Notes under the pieces: generated by a model | What the model was told of the DNA's origin: nothing | Seen by the model: the letters and a program-made list of their open reading frames with translations, nothing else | Databases searched by the model: none | Source of the DNA: Angelobacter sp036557225 | GTDB lineage: Bacteria; Acidobacteriota; Terriglobia; Terriglobales; Acidobacteriaceae | DNA length: 64,000 nucleotides | NCBI GenBank assembly: GCA_036557225.1 | Contig: DATBHX010000060.1 | Coordinates: 1-64,000 of the forward strand | Direction: 5' to 3' | Program-made: the position numbers and the translations under genes | Shown here: one piece after another, positions 1 to 8,394 of the stretch | Position numbering within the stretch: the first letter of the stretch is position 1 | Layout: each line of letters opens with the position of its first letter

Positions 1-415
1 ATCGCAAGTGCAGCTTGTATGCGCTGTATGTCGTCACTTCGCGCTGGGGCGGTTCCATCTCTTTCAAGTATGCGTCCACGGCGTCAGACAGACGAACCCG
101 CTTCTCGTTTTCATTGTCAGCGATCTCCAGGCCGGCTTTCCCAGCATCCAGTTCGACCACCTTGCGTCTTGCCTGCTCCAGAATCTCCGCTGAATCTTTC
201 ACACTTTGCCGCCGGCGCGTTCCGGCCTCATACCACTCGATGTAATAGGTTCCCTCGGTGTGGCGTTCGGGCTGGCCATCAATTAGAACGCAATCGAATT
301 TGAGCTTGTTGTTGACCAGCTGTGCGGGAGCAAAACGCCATTTGTTAGCGACCTTGACGTACTTGAGAATGTTGACCCGGCTGGCGTACCCGCTGCGATT
401 TGCGGCCTTCGGCAT
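1..415 (-). CDS. tyrosine recombinase (phage-type integrase), N-terminal part, cut by the window edge
   Basis: The reverse strand is open from an ATG at 415 to the window edge, giving 138 codons of an incomplete gene. The product begins MPKAANRSGY and carries a basic, mixed alpha/beta N-terminal region. It then enters what looks like the SAM-like core-binding domain of a tyrosine recombinase, near KEMEPPQREVTTYSAYKLHL. The catalytic R-H-R-Y domain would lie beyond the edge and is not visible. The gene starts 96 bases from the 3' end of tRNA-Leu and points away from it, the usual arrangement of an element inserted at a tRNA 3' end. The family call rests on this context and the partial N-terminus. 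Confidence 0.72.
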   Translation of the reverse strand, partial: MPKAANRSGYASRVNILKYVKVANKWRFAPAQLVNNKLKFDCVLIDGQPERHTEGTYYIEWYEAGTRRRQSVKDSAEILEQARRKVVELDAGKAGLEIADNENEKRVRLSDAVDAYLKEMEPPQREVTTYSAYKLHLR

Positions 416-456
416 TTAAAGCTCCTGCTGGGAAGGCTTGGGAGAACGCCTTACCC

Positions 457-479
457 TATAGACAGGAGTATAGACAGGA
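457..479. repeat. two direct copies of TATAGACAGGA between integrase and tRNA
   Basis: TATAGACAGGA occurs at 457-467 and again at 469-479, a 12-base period, in the gap between the tRNA-Leu 3' end and the integrase start. Direct repeats here are typical of integrase arm-binding sites or of an integrase promoter region. Which of these applies is inference. Confidence 0.5.
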
Positions 480-510
480 AGCGTTCTAAGTTAAAGAAAA
501 TAATAGTACA

Positions 511-597
511 TGGTGCCGAAGAAGGGACTCGAACCCCCACACCCTTGCGAGTACATGGACCTGAACCATGCGCGTCTGCCAATTCCGCCACTTCGGC
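511..597 (-). tRNA. tRNA-Leu (anticodon CAG), CCA encoded
   Basis: Read on the reverse strand from 597, the acceptor stem GCCGAAG pairs with CTTCGGC before A-CCA. The anticodon stem CATGG/CCATG encloses TTCAGGT, giving anticodon CAG. A long variable arm follows, then a TTCGAGT T-loop. The long variable arm and anticodon fit tRNA-Leu. The CCA end is encoded at 513-511. It is a likely integration site for the element whose integrase starts at 415. Confidence 0.95.
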
Positions 598-650
598 ATT
601 TATTTGTGCGCCAGACCAACACCGGCGCTTGCGACGGGAATTACATATCT

Positions 651-678
651 ATTTTAAAGGGTTTACGGGATGTGTCAA
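651..678 (-). promoter_or_regulatory. sigma70-type promoter of tRNA-Leu
   Basis: On the reverse strand, TTGACA (678-673) is followed after 16 bases by TAAAAT (656-651). This places a start about 45 bases upstream of the mature tRNA 5' end at 597. It lies just after the stop of the membrane-protein gene at 705. Confidence 0.7.
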
Positions 679-704
679 ACCGGCCGGAGGGCCCGGGTTC
701 GCTT

Positions 705-1349
705 CTACTTGCTCATGCCTGTCGCAACCGCGCGTTCTTCCGGCCTGGCCTGGGGTTGAGAGAAGATGCCTTGCGTCATGATCACCACCAGGAGCAGCGC
801 CAGCGAGACAACGGAATAAGCCAGCTTGTAGCCCAGCAGGCGGTCGAATTCGCGGGTGCTGATGCCCAGGAAGGTTGGACTGGTCCAATAAATGATTTCC
901 GAGAAGCCGGCGATCAGCAAGGTCAAGCCGAGCCAGCGGCGGCGCAGGAAGTAGATCAACATCCCGAAGGCAGAGAGCGCTATGCCCACCAGCCAATAAA
1001 ACTTCAGTGCATGAATCTCCTTTGACCTGGCCTCCCATTGGGTAATGGCCTCATGCAGCTCGCGTTCGCTCTTGAAGGGCTCGACCTGAGCCAGTTTGTA
1101 TTCAGGATCCGACTCTCCATTTTTTGCGGCTTGTTTGCGGGCGGCGTCGGCGGCTGCGTGGGCCTGGTCATAGCGGCTGAGAAGCTGATCGAGGGAGGTG
1201 GCAGCGGAAATCTCATCCTTGAGCGGACGCTCGTACTTATCGAGAACGGAGTTTCTGGGCTCCAGCCAGAGAATGTAGGCGTGCCGCACCGTCTGGGACA
1301 CGAGCACCAGCAACGCCACAATGGCGAGCGTTTTCTGTAGAGCGTTCAC
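705..1349 (-). CDS. four-segment membrane protein of unknown function
   Basis: This 214-residue protein starts at a GTG with AAAGGA about five bases upstream. Hydrophobic segments lie at about residues 6-24, 116-135, 138-155 and 173-193. Segments 1 and 2 are separated by a charged, probably helical region (about 35-115) rich in Ala, Glu, Lys and Arg. I see no catalytic motif and do not recognise a family. It is read toward tRNA-Leu and no operon partner is evident. A membrane location is secure from hydropathy, but any role is unknown. Confidence 0.7.
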   Translation of the reverse strand: MNALQKTLAIVALLVLVSQTVRHAYILWLEPRNSVLDKYERPLKDEISAATSLDQLLSRYDQAHAAADAARKQAAKNGESDPEYKLAQVEPFKSERELHEAITQWEARSKEIHALKFYWLVGIALSAFGMLIYFLRRRWLGLTLLIAGFSEIIYWTSPTFLGISTREFDRLLGYKLAYSVVSLALLLVVIMTQGIFSQPQARPEERAVATGMSK

Positions 1350-1509
1350 CGAATCCTTTCTCTGCGTGTAACCGCCACTATGTTTCCCGCAGTTTAGTGA
1401 GCCTATTGTAGACCACTCTCGCGCGTCACCGGCTCAAATTGCTGTTGGCCCAGCATCACCTGTATCTGCATGGTCCCGCTGAACCGCGAGCGGTTGACGC
1501 CAAGCAGCG

Positions 1510-2067
1510 TCAGCTTTGCAGCGCGTGCAGCAATGCGACCACTTCCTTCTCCAACGTAGCGAAGTCGGTTGCGCCTTCGTGTTTGCCGTGGATGCGGCTG
1601 TCGCGGCCGATGACGAAGGTTGTCGGCAGGCCGAGCACACCGCCGAAAGCGTCAGCAATGCGGAGATCGCTGGGAACGACGGGATAGTTCACCTGGTGCA
1701 GGCGGCAGAAATCGCGCAGCTCGCCAGGATCATCTTCCACCGAGATGCCGACCACCTGCAATCCCTGTGCCTGATATTTTTTCTGCAAAGCGATGAACTG
1801 GGGGATCTCGTCGGCGCAGGGGACACACCATGCGGCCCAGAAATTTACCAGTACTACCTTGCCTTTGTAGTCTGCGGTGCGCACGGCGATGCCGTTGACG
1901 TCGGCGAAGGAAAGATCAGGAGCGGAAGGAAGAGCCGGCGCAGCGCGCGTGCCACTGTAGTGCATTCTCCAGCGATGGTCAGTCACAAAAAAGGTTGCCA
2001 ACAGCGCTACGATCATGGTCAGAACCAGGGAAGCGGGTTGCCGCAGTTTTTGAAAATGAATGGCCAC
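1510..2067 (-). CDS. TlpA/ResA-like thiol-disulfide oxidoreductase, membrane-anchored
   Basis: The product has an N-terminal membrane segment (LVLTMIVALLATFFV) followed by a thioredoxin-fold redoxin domain. The active site WAAWCVPC has a CxxC pair, and the cis-Pro region is GLPTTFVIG. Such proteins reduce or shuttle disulfides outside the cytoplasmic membrane, often for cytochrome c maturation or for repair. I chose the GTG at 2067 because it lies just after the stop of the upstream rhodanese gene and has GGAGA about 11 bases before it. A longer ATG frame from 2148 would overlap that gene by 74 bases. The two genes probably form one transcript. Confidence 0.82.
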   Translation of the reverse strand: MAIHFQKLRQPASLVLTMIVALLATFFVTDHRWRMHYSGTRAAPALPSAPDLSFADVNGIAVRTADYKGKVVLVNFWAAWCVPCADEIPQFIALQKKYQAQGLQVVGISVEDDPGELRDFCRLHQVNYPVVPSDLRIADAFGGVLGLPTTFVIGRDSRIHGKHEGATDFATLEKEVVALLHALQS

Positions 2068-2074
2068 TGTGCGG

Positions 2075-2560
2075 CTATTCTCCGCTGGCGACAGGGAAGC
2101 CTTTGTCTTTCCAGTCGGCGCCGAGGCTGGTGGCCAGATAGAGGACACGCACCTTGCTGAAACCCAGCTTCTTCAACTCAGCAAACGCGGGGCGGATGTT
2201 GGGGCAATGGTCCCATGGGCAGCAGCCGCAATAGATCACCACAGGCGCGTCTTTGGGTAGAGTCGCGGCGCGGGCGCGCAGCTTGTCCATGCCTTGGGGC
2301 TTGCTCACAGGGCCGATATTTTCCGCGCCCGGAATGTGAGCCTGGGCATAGAACGCCTGCGGGCCTGTATAGAGGACCACCGGCTTTTGCCCCGACTTCA
2401 GCGCCTGGGCCAGCTCCTGCGGCTGAATCAGGCTGTTGGATGGAATGTCATCAGCCGGAGCGCCGGTATAGGCCGCTGCGGTAAGGGCCATTGCCGCAAT
2501 TGTCGCCAACGCCAGCGGCCAACGGCGCATGCCGCCCGAACCCCGCAAAAATCCCATCAT
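2075..2560 (-). CDS. secreted rhodanese-like domain protein
   Basis: This 161-residue protein has a signal peptide (MRRWPLALATIAAMALTAAA after a short leader) and a single rhodanese domain. The active-site loop is Cys-rich, CGCCPWDHCP, where a catalytic cysteine of the sulfurtransferase fold is expected. An AGGAG site lies nine bases before the ATG at 2560. It is directly upstream of the TlpA-like gene with only seven bases between stop and proposed start, so a shared role in extracytoplasmic thiol chemistry is likely. The extra cysteines in the loop differ from the usual CRxGx[RT] pattern, so sulfurtransferase activity is not assured. Confidence 0.78.
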   Translation of the reverse strand: MMGFLRGSGGMRRWPLALATIAAMALTAAAYTGAPADDIPSNSLIQPQELAQALKSGQKPVVLYTGPQAFYAQAHIPGAENIGPVSKPQGMDKLRARAATLPKDAPVVIYCGCCPWDHCPNIRPAFAELKKLGFSKVRVLYLATSLGADWKDKGFPVASGE

Positions 2561-2701
2561 GGTGAGTGGCTCCTCTTTCTTCAGGTAAGAAAGAGAATGT
2601 TACGTGGGGGATGGAAGGAGCGTCAATGCGGAGCGGTGTTCTTAGCTAGAGCAGACGCTTGTGCGCCAGGGGCTGAAGCCCGAATCTCTTAGCGACCTAG
2701 C

Positions 2702-2722
2702 GGCCCGGGTAAAGCCCGGGCC
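2702..2722. repeat. palindrome with TAAAG centre in the 2561-2853 intergenic stretch
   Basis: GGCCCGGG (2702-2709) and CCCGGGCC (2715-2722) flank TAAAG. It belongs to the group of hairpins with a TAAA centre seen again at 11740, 20824, 29627 and 29698. The rest of 2561-2853 has degenerate repeat words (AAGCCAAAAACCGGGG near 2778, doubled CCAATAG near 2842) and no gene. Confidence 0.6.
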
Positions 2723-2853
2723 CTGATACGAACCAAGGGGAGGCCGAGCACAGGCGAGGGCGCCTCCTCCCCGGAGAAGCCAAAAACCGGGGATTTCCGG
2801 GAACCCGGGCTGTGCCACACGAGTGTTGGTGATCGAAAGCCAATAGCCAATAG

Positions 2854-3282
2854 CTAGCTGCTGCGCGACGTGTTCCACATTACGCTCACGATCCACCAGC
2901 GCGTGTCGTCATAAAAGAGTTGCATGCTGTTGGCGCCATGCTCGAAAGGCGCTCCATTTGGATCGCGCAGTGATTCATACATGCTGAGCACGTGCGCCAC
3001 ACGCCCGGTGATCTCGGTCTGCCGGCTGGTTTCGCGCTCCCAGAAGTTTTCCACGGCAAAGATCGGCTCCACACGCTGGATGTAATCCTCTACTGTAAGC
3101 TGGCGCACATTCGGCTTCCCGCCGGGCACGGCCACGACTGGCATCAGCCGCGCACCTTCAACGAACAGCGTGCGGTAGCGGTCCCAGTCGCGAGCCTGCC
3201 GTGCCGGGCCGGAGAGGACCTCATAGGACGCATGCAGAATCGCATCGAGCGTGGAGACGTCGGATTCACGGGCGGGTTTCAT
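2854..3282 (-). CDS. NTF2-fold (SnoaL/DUF4440-like) protein
   Basis: The 142-residue protein has the size and pattern of the NTF2-like superfamily. There is an N-terminal helix, then DWDRYRTLFVEGARLMPVV, a central VEDYIQRVEPIF helix, and C-terminal strands ending FYDDTRWWIVSVMW. Members are small cone-shaped enzymes or binding proteins with diverse substrates, so no reaction can be given. No signal peptide is visible. It lies 25 bases downstream of the methyltransferase gene on the same strand and may be co-transcribed with it. Confidence 0.7.
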   Translation of the reverse strand: MKPARESDVSTLDAILHASYEVLSGPARQARDWDRYRTLFVEGARLMPVVAVPGGKPNVRQLTVEDYIQRVEPIFAVENFWERETSRQTEITGRVAHVLSMYESLRDPNGAPFEHGANSMQLFYDDTRWWIVSVMWNTSRSS

Positions 3283-3307
3283 GGTTGCCGATTGTACATC
3301 TCCGCGG

Positions 3308-4366
3308 CTAAGCCGGAACTCCCTCCACCAGCCAGAGCGGTGCTTTTGTCGGAATGACCCTGTTCAAGCGCCAGCCGGCTGCGGCAAAGAGTTTCCGGAA
3401 CTCGGCTTCTGTGCGCTCCCGCCCTCCCGGATAGACGAACATCTCCAGGTCAATAAATTTTCCGAAATGGGGCTCATTGCCCGGCGGAAGGACAGATTCA
3501 ACCAGCAGCAGTCTGGCGTTGCGCTTTCCCGCCAAAGCCCTGTGGCAGTTTTTCAGGATGAGGGTTGCCTTGTCATCTTCCCAGTCATGAATGATGTGCT
3601 TCATGATGATGGCGTCGGCGTGTGCGGGTACCTCGGCAAAGAAGTCGGCGGTAAGAAATTCGCAACGTGCGGCGAGCGCCTTGTTCTCCGGCACCTTCTT
3701 TGCTCCCGCGATCACGTGGTCGAGGTCGATCAATATGCCGCGCATTTCCGGATGCTTTTTCAGAATGGCGCGCAGCAGGGCGCCGTGTCCGCCGGCAACG
3801 TCCATCAACGTGTTGATTCCGGCAAAGTCATAGGCCTCAAGCACCGCCGGCGTAACGGCCTCGCTCATGCACGTCATGGCTGCGTTGAACACCGCAGACT
3901 CCTCCGGGTCTTCGGGGAAATATTCAAAAATCGGCTTGCCATAGACGTGATTAAAGGTGATCTCGCCGGTTTTGACCGAGTGCATCATGCCGGCAAAGGT
4001 CCGGAAGTGGAAAGCATCGGTCATCCAGGTCACCATGGGCAGGATGGAGTTCGGCGCATCAGTGCGCAGCGTTTCCGCCGGCGGAGTCAAAGCAAAGGTG
4101 CGCGGTTCCGTTTCAGTGAACACGCCCACGCTGGCAAGCACTCTCAGGACTCGGTAAAGCCGGTCCTCGTGCGTCGCGGTGCTCCGCGCTAACTCGTTCA
4201 CTGGCCTCGGTCCCTTGGCCAACAGGTCGGCGATACCCAGCTTCGCTGCCACTTGAATGCACATGGAAGCCATGTAACCAAGGCTCAATTGCATGATGGT
4301 TTCCGCCGGATCGGGCTTGGGCGGTGTTTGACGTGCCGTTCCGGAAGTTGATACAGACGCAGACAT
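3308..4366 (-). CDS. SAM-dependent O-methyltransferase (COMT-like, class I)
   Basis: The 352-residue product matches plant/bacterial small-molecule O-methyltransferases. An N-terminal winged-helix dimerisation region spans about 25-105. It is followed by the SAM-binding motif LMDVAGGHG (187-195), an acidic residue in LIDLDHV, and the HIIHDW segment (257-262) that holds the usual catalytic-base histidine. The C-terminal strand region LLLVESVLPPG is also typical. AAGGAG stands a few bases before the ATG. The substrate is unknown; phenolics or polyketides are usual. It is followed closely by the NTF2-like gene, a pairing often seen in secondary metabolism, but no other biosynthetic genes are nearby. 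Confidence 0.85.
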   Translation of the reverse strand: MSASVSTSGTARQTPPKPDPAETIMQLSLGYMASMCIQVAAKLGIADLLAKGPRPVNELARSTATHEDRLYRVLRVLASVGVFTETEPRTFALTPPAETLRTDAPNSILPMVTWMTDAFHFRTFAGMMHSVKTGEITFNHVYGKPIFEYFPEDPEESAVFNAAMTCMSEAVTPAVLEAYDFAGINTLMDVAGGHGALLRAILKKHPEMRGILIDLDHVIAGAKKVPENKALAARCEFLTADFFAEVPAHADAIIMKHIIHDWEDDKATLILKNCHRALAGKRNARLLLVESVLPPGNEPHFGKFIDLEMFVYPGGRERTEAEFRKLFAAAGWRLNRVIPTKAPLWLVEGVPA

Positions 4367-4428
4367 TCATTCTCCTTTACTCATTTATAACATCGGCGAA
4401 AACAGAAATCTGAACCACGGAGACAACC

Positions 4429-4467
4429 ACCCCACCAAGCCAAAATCGGGCTTGGCAGGGACCCCGG
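4429..4467. repeat. dispersed hairpin repeat (CAAGCC..GGCTTG family)
   Basis: CCAAGCC-AAAATC-GGGCTTGG followed by CAGGGACCCCGG is one copy of a dispersed palindrome. Others lie at 11787-11820, 28190-28233, 42259-42300 and 61551-61595, with a degenerate copy at about 24909-24937. Just before it is an ACCACGGAGAC word and after it GATCGG words (4488-4525). Confidence 0.7.
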
Positions 4468-4567
4468 ACACGGAGGCGCAGAGAAAATCGGGAGATCGGG
4501 AGATCGGGTGATCGCGGTGATCGGAAAATCTACCACGGAGGAGAAATCAGAACTTGCTGTCCCGCAA

Positions 4568-5143
4568 TCAGAACCTGATGGTCGGCCCGAAGGTGATGCG
4601 CAAGTTGTGATGGGTGCCTTCGTCCCAGTAGATCTCGTCCCCGGCGTCGACGCGTATGCCCAAGATTCCGGCGTGGAAGCCGATACCGGCGCCGGGATAG
4701 AAGACAGCTTCAGTGAAGCTGGTTCCAGTACTGGGTGTAGGGGTTTGAATGGTTCCAACCAGAGTTGTGGTCCGAACGTCAGGAAAGAAATTCAGAACGC
4801 CGCCTTTCAGGAAGATGAAGTAGCTTCCTCCTTTGGTCTGCAGCTTGAACCCGCCATTGGCGTGAACGACGCCAAGGCGAAACTGGGTGACATTGAATCC
4901 GAGGCCGCTAGCGGCAATTTGTACGGTTGGGTGCTTAAAGTCGTAGGAGCCCTCGCCTTCGAGAGCGATGTGGTGTCCCAGGCCGATATCGAGCCGGCCG
5001 CCAACGCCGACGGCATCGTTGGCAAAGGGCGGCAGATCGAAATGGCCGAAGCTGCCAAACCCCCCGAGTTCGATGAGCTGGGCGGAGCCTGGAAGCGACA
5101 AGAACAAGAATGAAGCAAGCAAGAGAAGATTACGCGGAGGCAT
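4568..5143 (-). CDS. outer-membrane beta-barrel protein
   Basis: The 191-residue protein has a signal peptide (MPPRNLLLLASFLFLSLPGSAQ). Alternating amphipathic strands follow (for example GGRLDIGLGHHIALEGEGSY and FNVTQFRLGVVHANGGFKL), and the chain ends in a C-terminal Phe after ITFGPTIRF. These are hallmarks of a small 8-stranded outer-membrane barrel. Start codon ATG 5143 follows AGAAGGAA. It is a single gene with no partner and its function (porin, adhesion, structural) cannot be read from sequence. Confidence 0.8.
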   Translation of the reverse strand: MPPRNLLLLASFLFLSLPGSAQLIELGGFGSFGHFDLPPFANDAVGVGGRLDIGLGHHIALEGEGSYDFKHPTVQIAASGLGFNVTQFRLGVVHANGGFKLQTKGGSYFIFLKGGVLNFFPDVRTTTLVGTIQTPTPSTGTSFTEAVFYPGAGIGFHAGILGIRVDAGDEIYWDEGTHHNLRITFGPTIRF

Positions 5144-5363
5144 GACATTCCTTCTTCATCCCCGAGACGACCAGGTTTCGTGCCGGGACGAAACGTTTGG
5201 ATTAGAGCAATTCAGTCATTGAGCCTGTCTGCAACTAGAAGAGATGAAGCGGTGAGAAATCGGGAAGGATGGTTGGCGGAAATCGGCGCTGCGGGATTAA
5301 CCAGCAGTCAAGGCCATAGCAGCTGGTTTTCGTGCTGCACAAAACTGGAGCAGCGGAAGAAGG

Positions 5364-5390
5364 AAAGCCCGCCGGGTGAAGGCGGGCTTT
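5364..5390 (-). terminator. hairpin terminator candidate
   Basis: AAAGCCCGCC (5364-5373) pairs with GGCGGGCTTT (5381-5390) around a 7-base loop. On the reverse strand it ends in CTTTCCTTC. It could end the M16 transcript about 170 bases after its stop, although the nearer hairpin at 5511 is a better candidate. Confidence 0.5.
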
Positions 5391-5510
5391 GAGAGTTGAT
5401 GAACGTAAGCCGAATGAGTCGAAACCTTAAGCATGCATTCATCGCTACGCGATGACGTCTGCCTAAAGGCCCGCGTCCCGGCTCGCCGAGACGCTAGACG
5501 CTGATACTGC

Positions 5511-5542
5511 TAGCGGGTCAGTTTTTTCAAACTGCCCCGCTA
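5511..5542 (-). terminator. long hairpin just after the M16 peptidase gene
   Basis: TAGCGGGTCAGTTT (5511-5524) and AAACTGCCCCGCTA (5529-5542) form a 14-base stem with one mismatch and a 4-base loop, 15 bases downstream of the M16 stop. Part of the stem is a T/A run, so it can act as an intrinsic terminator on the reverse strand. Confidence 0.65.
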
Positions 5543-5556
5543 TCGCTGGTTAAGGT

Positions 5557-8394
5557 TTATTGGAGGGCATTGCCATCGGCGTCGATCTTGTGGATCTCGC
5601 CCAGGTTCAGCTCTTCAATGCCGTGCTCGACTTTGCTCATGTCGCCCACCACGACCCAGACGACGTGTTGCGGCTGGATGAGTTTTTTGGCGATGGCATT
5701 GGCCGAGTCAGGCGTGACCGAAGTCGCTTTCTGTGTAAAGGTGTTGAAGTAGTCTTCCGGCAGACCGTACTGCAGGATCTGGCTGTAAGCGCCGGCCAGC
5801 TGCTGCACGGTTTCAAACTGTCCGGGCAGGGCGAGCGTGGCGTTGCTCTGCTCGTGCTTCAGTTCCGGACCGGTAATCGGCTTGCCGCCGGTGATGTCGT
5901 TGTACTCCTTCACCAACTCAACCAATGATTCCTTGGTCTTATCGGTCTGCACCGGAGCAACGCTGAAGTAGGGCCGCTGGCCGCGCGCTGCAGGCATGGC
6001 GGCAAACGAGCCATAGGAGTAATGCTTGTCTTCGCGCAGGTTCATATTGATGCGCGAGCTGAAGGTGCCGCCGAAGACTTGGTTGACGAGCTGAATCGGG
6101 ATGGCGTCAGGATCGTTGCGCGGAGGCGCCAGCAGTCCGCCGAAGATGATGCTCTGGCCGGAGCCAGGGCGGTCGATCAGGTAGACCTCGGGCTTCTGCG
6201 TCATCTGCACCGGAGCGACGTTCTTCTTCGGCACATCGCCGGACTTCCAACTGGCAAAGATCTTTTCCAGCTTGGGAGTGATTTCGGCGAGTGTGGTGTC
6301 GCCCACGACCAACAGGGTTGCGTTGTTGGGCTTGAACCAGGTGTTGTGCCACTTGAGCAGGTCTTCGCGGGTCATCTTGCCGATACTGGCCTCATTGCCC
6401 GTGCCGGTAAAGGGAACAGCGTAGGGATGACCTTTGCCATAGAGCAGCTGCGGAATCACGCGCAAGCCCATGGTCTGGGGCTGCACTTTTTCGCGCTTGA
6501 TGGCCGCGATACGGTCCGACTGCAAGCGGGCAAACTCTTTTTGCGGATAGGCAGGATGAAGGATCAAGTCGGCGTAGATGTCGAGCGACTTGTCCATGGT
6601 TTGCTTGAGTGTGTTGAGGTTGACAGTGGCCCAGTCGAGGTTGGCGCCGGCGCCAAAGTTCGCGCTCAAGGCTTCAAACTCTTCGCCGATCTTCAGCGAA
6701 TCGCGCGTCGGCGTACCTTCTTCCAGCATGCGCTGGGCAAAGCTGGCAGTGCCGGGAGCGTTGGCCGGGTCGGCGGCGTATCCGCTATCGACCATCAAAG
6801 TGAAGTTCACGATCGGCGCGGTATGACGCTCGGCCAGCACAACTTTCAGGCCGTTGGAGAGCGTGGCCTTTTGCATCGGGGGCAGCTTGAGCGATGCGGC
6901 AGAGCCAGTCGCCGGCTCTTTGGAGCGATCCAGCTTGCCTTCAGCTTTCAGCTCAGACGGATAAGGCTGAACTTCCAGGTCATATTCGCCGTCGCTGATC
7001 CAGTCATTGGCAGCCTTCCTGACGGATGCGACTGTAGCAGCCTGGATGTGCTGGAGGTAAACCTTGTAGCACTCGGGATTGCCGGTAAAGGTCTGACAGC
7101 GGGCCAGCACATCACTCTTGCCGCCAAAGCCGCCGATGCGCTCGACGATACGCGCATAATTTCCGAAGATCGTTGTTTTAGCCAGCTGCAGCTCTGCTTC
7201 TGTCGGGCCATTCTTGAGGAAGTTCTGCAGTTCCTCTTCGGCATCTTTTTCGGCTTTCTTAAAGTTCGCTGCCGACTTCTCCGGGTCCTGGTCAGGCTTG
7301 GCGGTGATGGTGAAATCAAATTGCCCACCAATTTCGTTATTGTCATCACCGGCGGTAGCGCTGGTGGCAACCTGGTCTTTGTAGACCAGGCGCTTGTAGA
7401 GGCGTGAAGTTTTTCCGCCGCCCAGAATCTGCGCTACCAGGTCAAGCTGCGCTTCTTCGGGTGATCCAAATTGAGGCACATTCCATATGCGATAAAGACG
7501 GGCTTGCGGGACGCGGTCCTGCACCCAGCCTCTGTGTACGCCGGTGCGCTTGGCCACCCAGGCCTCCTGCTTGGCGATGGGCGGACCCGGAGGAATCTCG
7601 CCGTAGTATTTTTCCATTTTTTGCCGAGCTTCTTCCGGAGTGATGTCGCCGGCGATGACCACCGTGGTGTTGTTGGGACCGTAATAGGTCTTGAACCAAT
7701 CCTGCACGTCGGTCATTGAGGCGGCGTCAAGGTCTGACATCTCACCGATCACGGTCCATGAATAAGGATGGCCCACCGGATAAGTGTTCTTGACGATCAA
7801 TTCTTCGGTTACGCCATAGGGCTGGTTCTCACCCTGGCGCTTTTCGTTCTGCACAACACCGCGCTGCAGGTCGAGCTTCTTCTGGTCGAGCACCGGAAGC
7901 AGATGGCCCATGCGGTCGCTCTCAGCAAAGAGCGTGTAATCAAGCATGGAAGGCGCGACATTTTCAAAGTAGTTGGTGCGATCGTTATTGGTGGTGCCGT
8001 TCAGATTGGTGGCGCCGATCGACTCCATTGCCTGCAGGTAGGTGTGGTTGAAATTCTCGCTGCCGCTGAACATCAGATGCTCAAAGAGGTGAGCGAAACC
8101 CGTTTTTCCCACCTTCTCATTCTTTGAGCCAACGTGGTACCACGTATTCACCGCGATGATGGGCGCCTTATGGTCTTCATGGACCAGGACCGTCAGCCCG
8201 TTTTTCAGGACAAACTTGGTGTACTTGATATCGGGGATGGGAATGTTGACGGCGTTCGCGGCAGCCGCGGCTTTAGGCTTGGCAGCTGCTTCAGGCTTTG
8301 ATGCCGCTTTGTCCTGCGCGGCTCCGGCAAAAGAGCCGACGGATACTACTGCCAGGGCCAGGCCGGCAATTTTTTGCATTAACTTACTTTTCAA
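5557..8394 (-). CDS. secreted M16 family zinc metallopeptidase, two-domain
   Basis: The protein (about 945 residues) has a signal peptide (KSKLMQKIAGLALAVVSVGSFAGAAQ) and an Ala/Lys/Pro-rich linker. Two M16 halves follow. The first has the inverted zinc motif HLFEH (about 102-106) and a downstream VVQNEKRQ glutamate. The second lacks HxxEH and is the usual non-catalytic half. Such pairs form a chamber that degrades peptides, here probably in the periplasm. I place the start at TTG 8394, with GGAGG at 8404-8400 five bases before it. The in-frame ATG at 8406 overlaps that ribosome site, and ATG 8379 is too far from it. An upstream ATG at 8457 would add 21 residues with no signal character. Confidence 0.88.
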   Translation of the reverse strand: MKSKLMQKIAGLALAVVSVGSFAGAAQDKAASKPEAAAKPKAAAAANAVNIPIPDIKYTKFVLKNGLTVLVHEDHKAPIIAVNTWYHVGSKNEKVGKTGFAHLFEHLMFSGSENFNHTYLQAMESIGATNLNGTTNNDRTNYFENVAPSMLDYTLFAESDRMGHLLPVLDQKKLDLQRGVVQNEKRQGENQPYGVTEELIVKNTYPVGHPYSWTVIGEMSDLDAASMTDVQDWFKTYYGPNNTTVVIAGDITPEEARQKMEKYYGEIPPGPPIAKQEAWVAKRTGVHRGWVQDRVPQARLYRIWNVPQFGSPEEAQLDLVAQILGGGKTSRLYKRLVYKDQVATSATAGDDNNEIGGQFDFTITAKPDQDPEKSAANFKKAEKDAEEELQNFLKNGPTEAELQLAKTTIFGNYARIVERIGGFGGKSDVLARCQTFTGNPECYKVYLQHIQAATVASVRKAANDWISDGEYDLEVQPYPSELKAEGKLDRSKEPATGSAASLKLPPMQKATLSNGLKVVLAERHTAPIVNFTLMVDSGYAADPANAPGTASFAQRMLEEGTPTRDSLKIGEEFEALSANFGAGANLDWATVNLNTLKQTMDKSLDIYADLILHPAYPQKEFARLQSDRIAAIKREKVQPQTMGLRVIPQLLYGKGHPYAVPFTGTGNEASIGKMTREDLLKWHNTWFKPNNATLLVVGDTTLAEITPKLEKIFASWKSGDVPKKNVAPVQMTQKPEVYLIDRPGSGQSIIFGGLLAPPRNDPDAIPIQLVNQVFGGTFSSRINMNLREDKHYSYGSFAAMPAARGQRPYFSVAPVQTDKTKESLVELVKEYNDITGGKPITGPELKHEQSNATLALPGQFETVQQLAGAYSQILQYGLPEDYFNTFTQKATSVTPDSANAIAKKLIQPQHVVWVVVGDMSKVEHGIEELNLGEIHKIDADGNALQ

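Larger units (their letters stand above)
5144..5556. other. intergenic stretch with two hairpins, no gene
   Basis: This 413-base gap lies between the barrel gene start and the M16 peptidase stop. It holds two strong hairpins, annotated separately at 5364-5390 and 5511-5542. I see no open frame with a ribosome site. Short frames here lack signal, domain or codon support. Confidence 0.6.

Noticed and set aside
1380..1509. Short reverse-strand reading continuing after the TlpA-like stop (GVNRSRFSGTMQIQVMLGQQ)
   Set aside because: It looks somewhat coding but has no start codon in frame and no known match. It may be a frameshifted gene remnant, which cannot be decided by eye.
3251..4192. 313-codon forward frame opposite the O-methyltransferase
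   Set aside because: The reverse-strand frame has all methyltransferase motifs. The forward translation has no recognisable feature.
6022..7407. 461-codon forward frame inside the M16 gene
   Set aside because: Opposite-strand shadow. The M16 frame has catalytic motifs and signal peptide.
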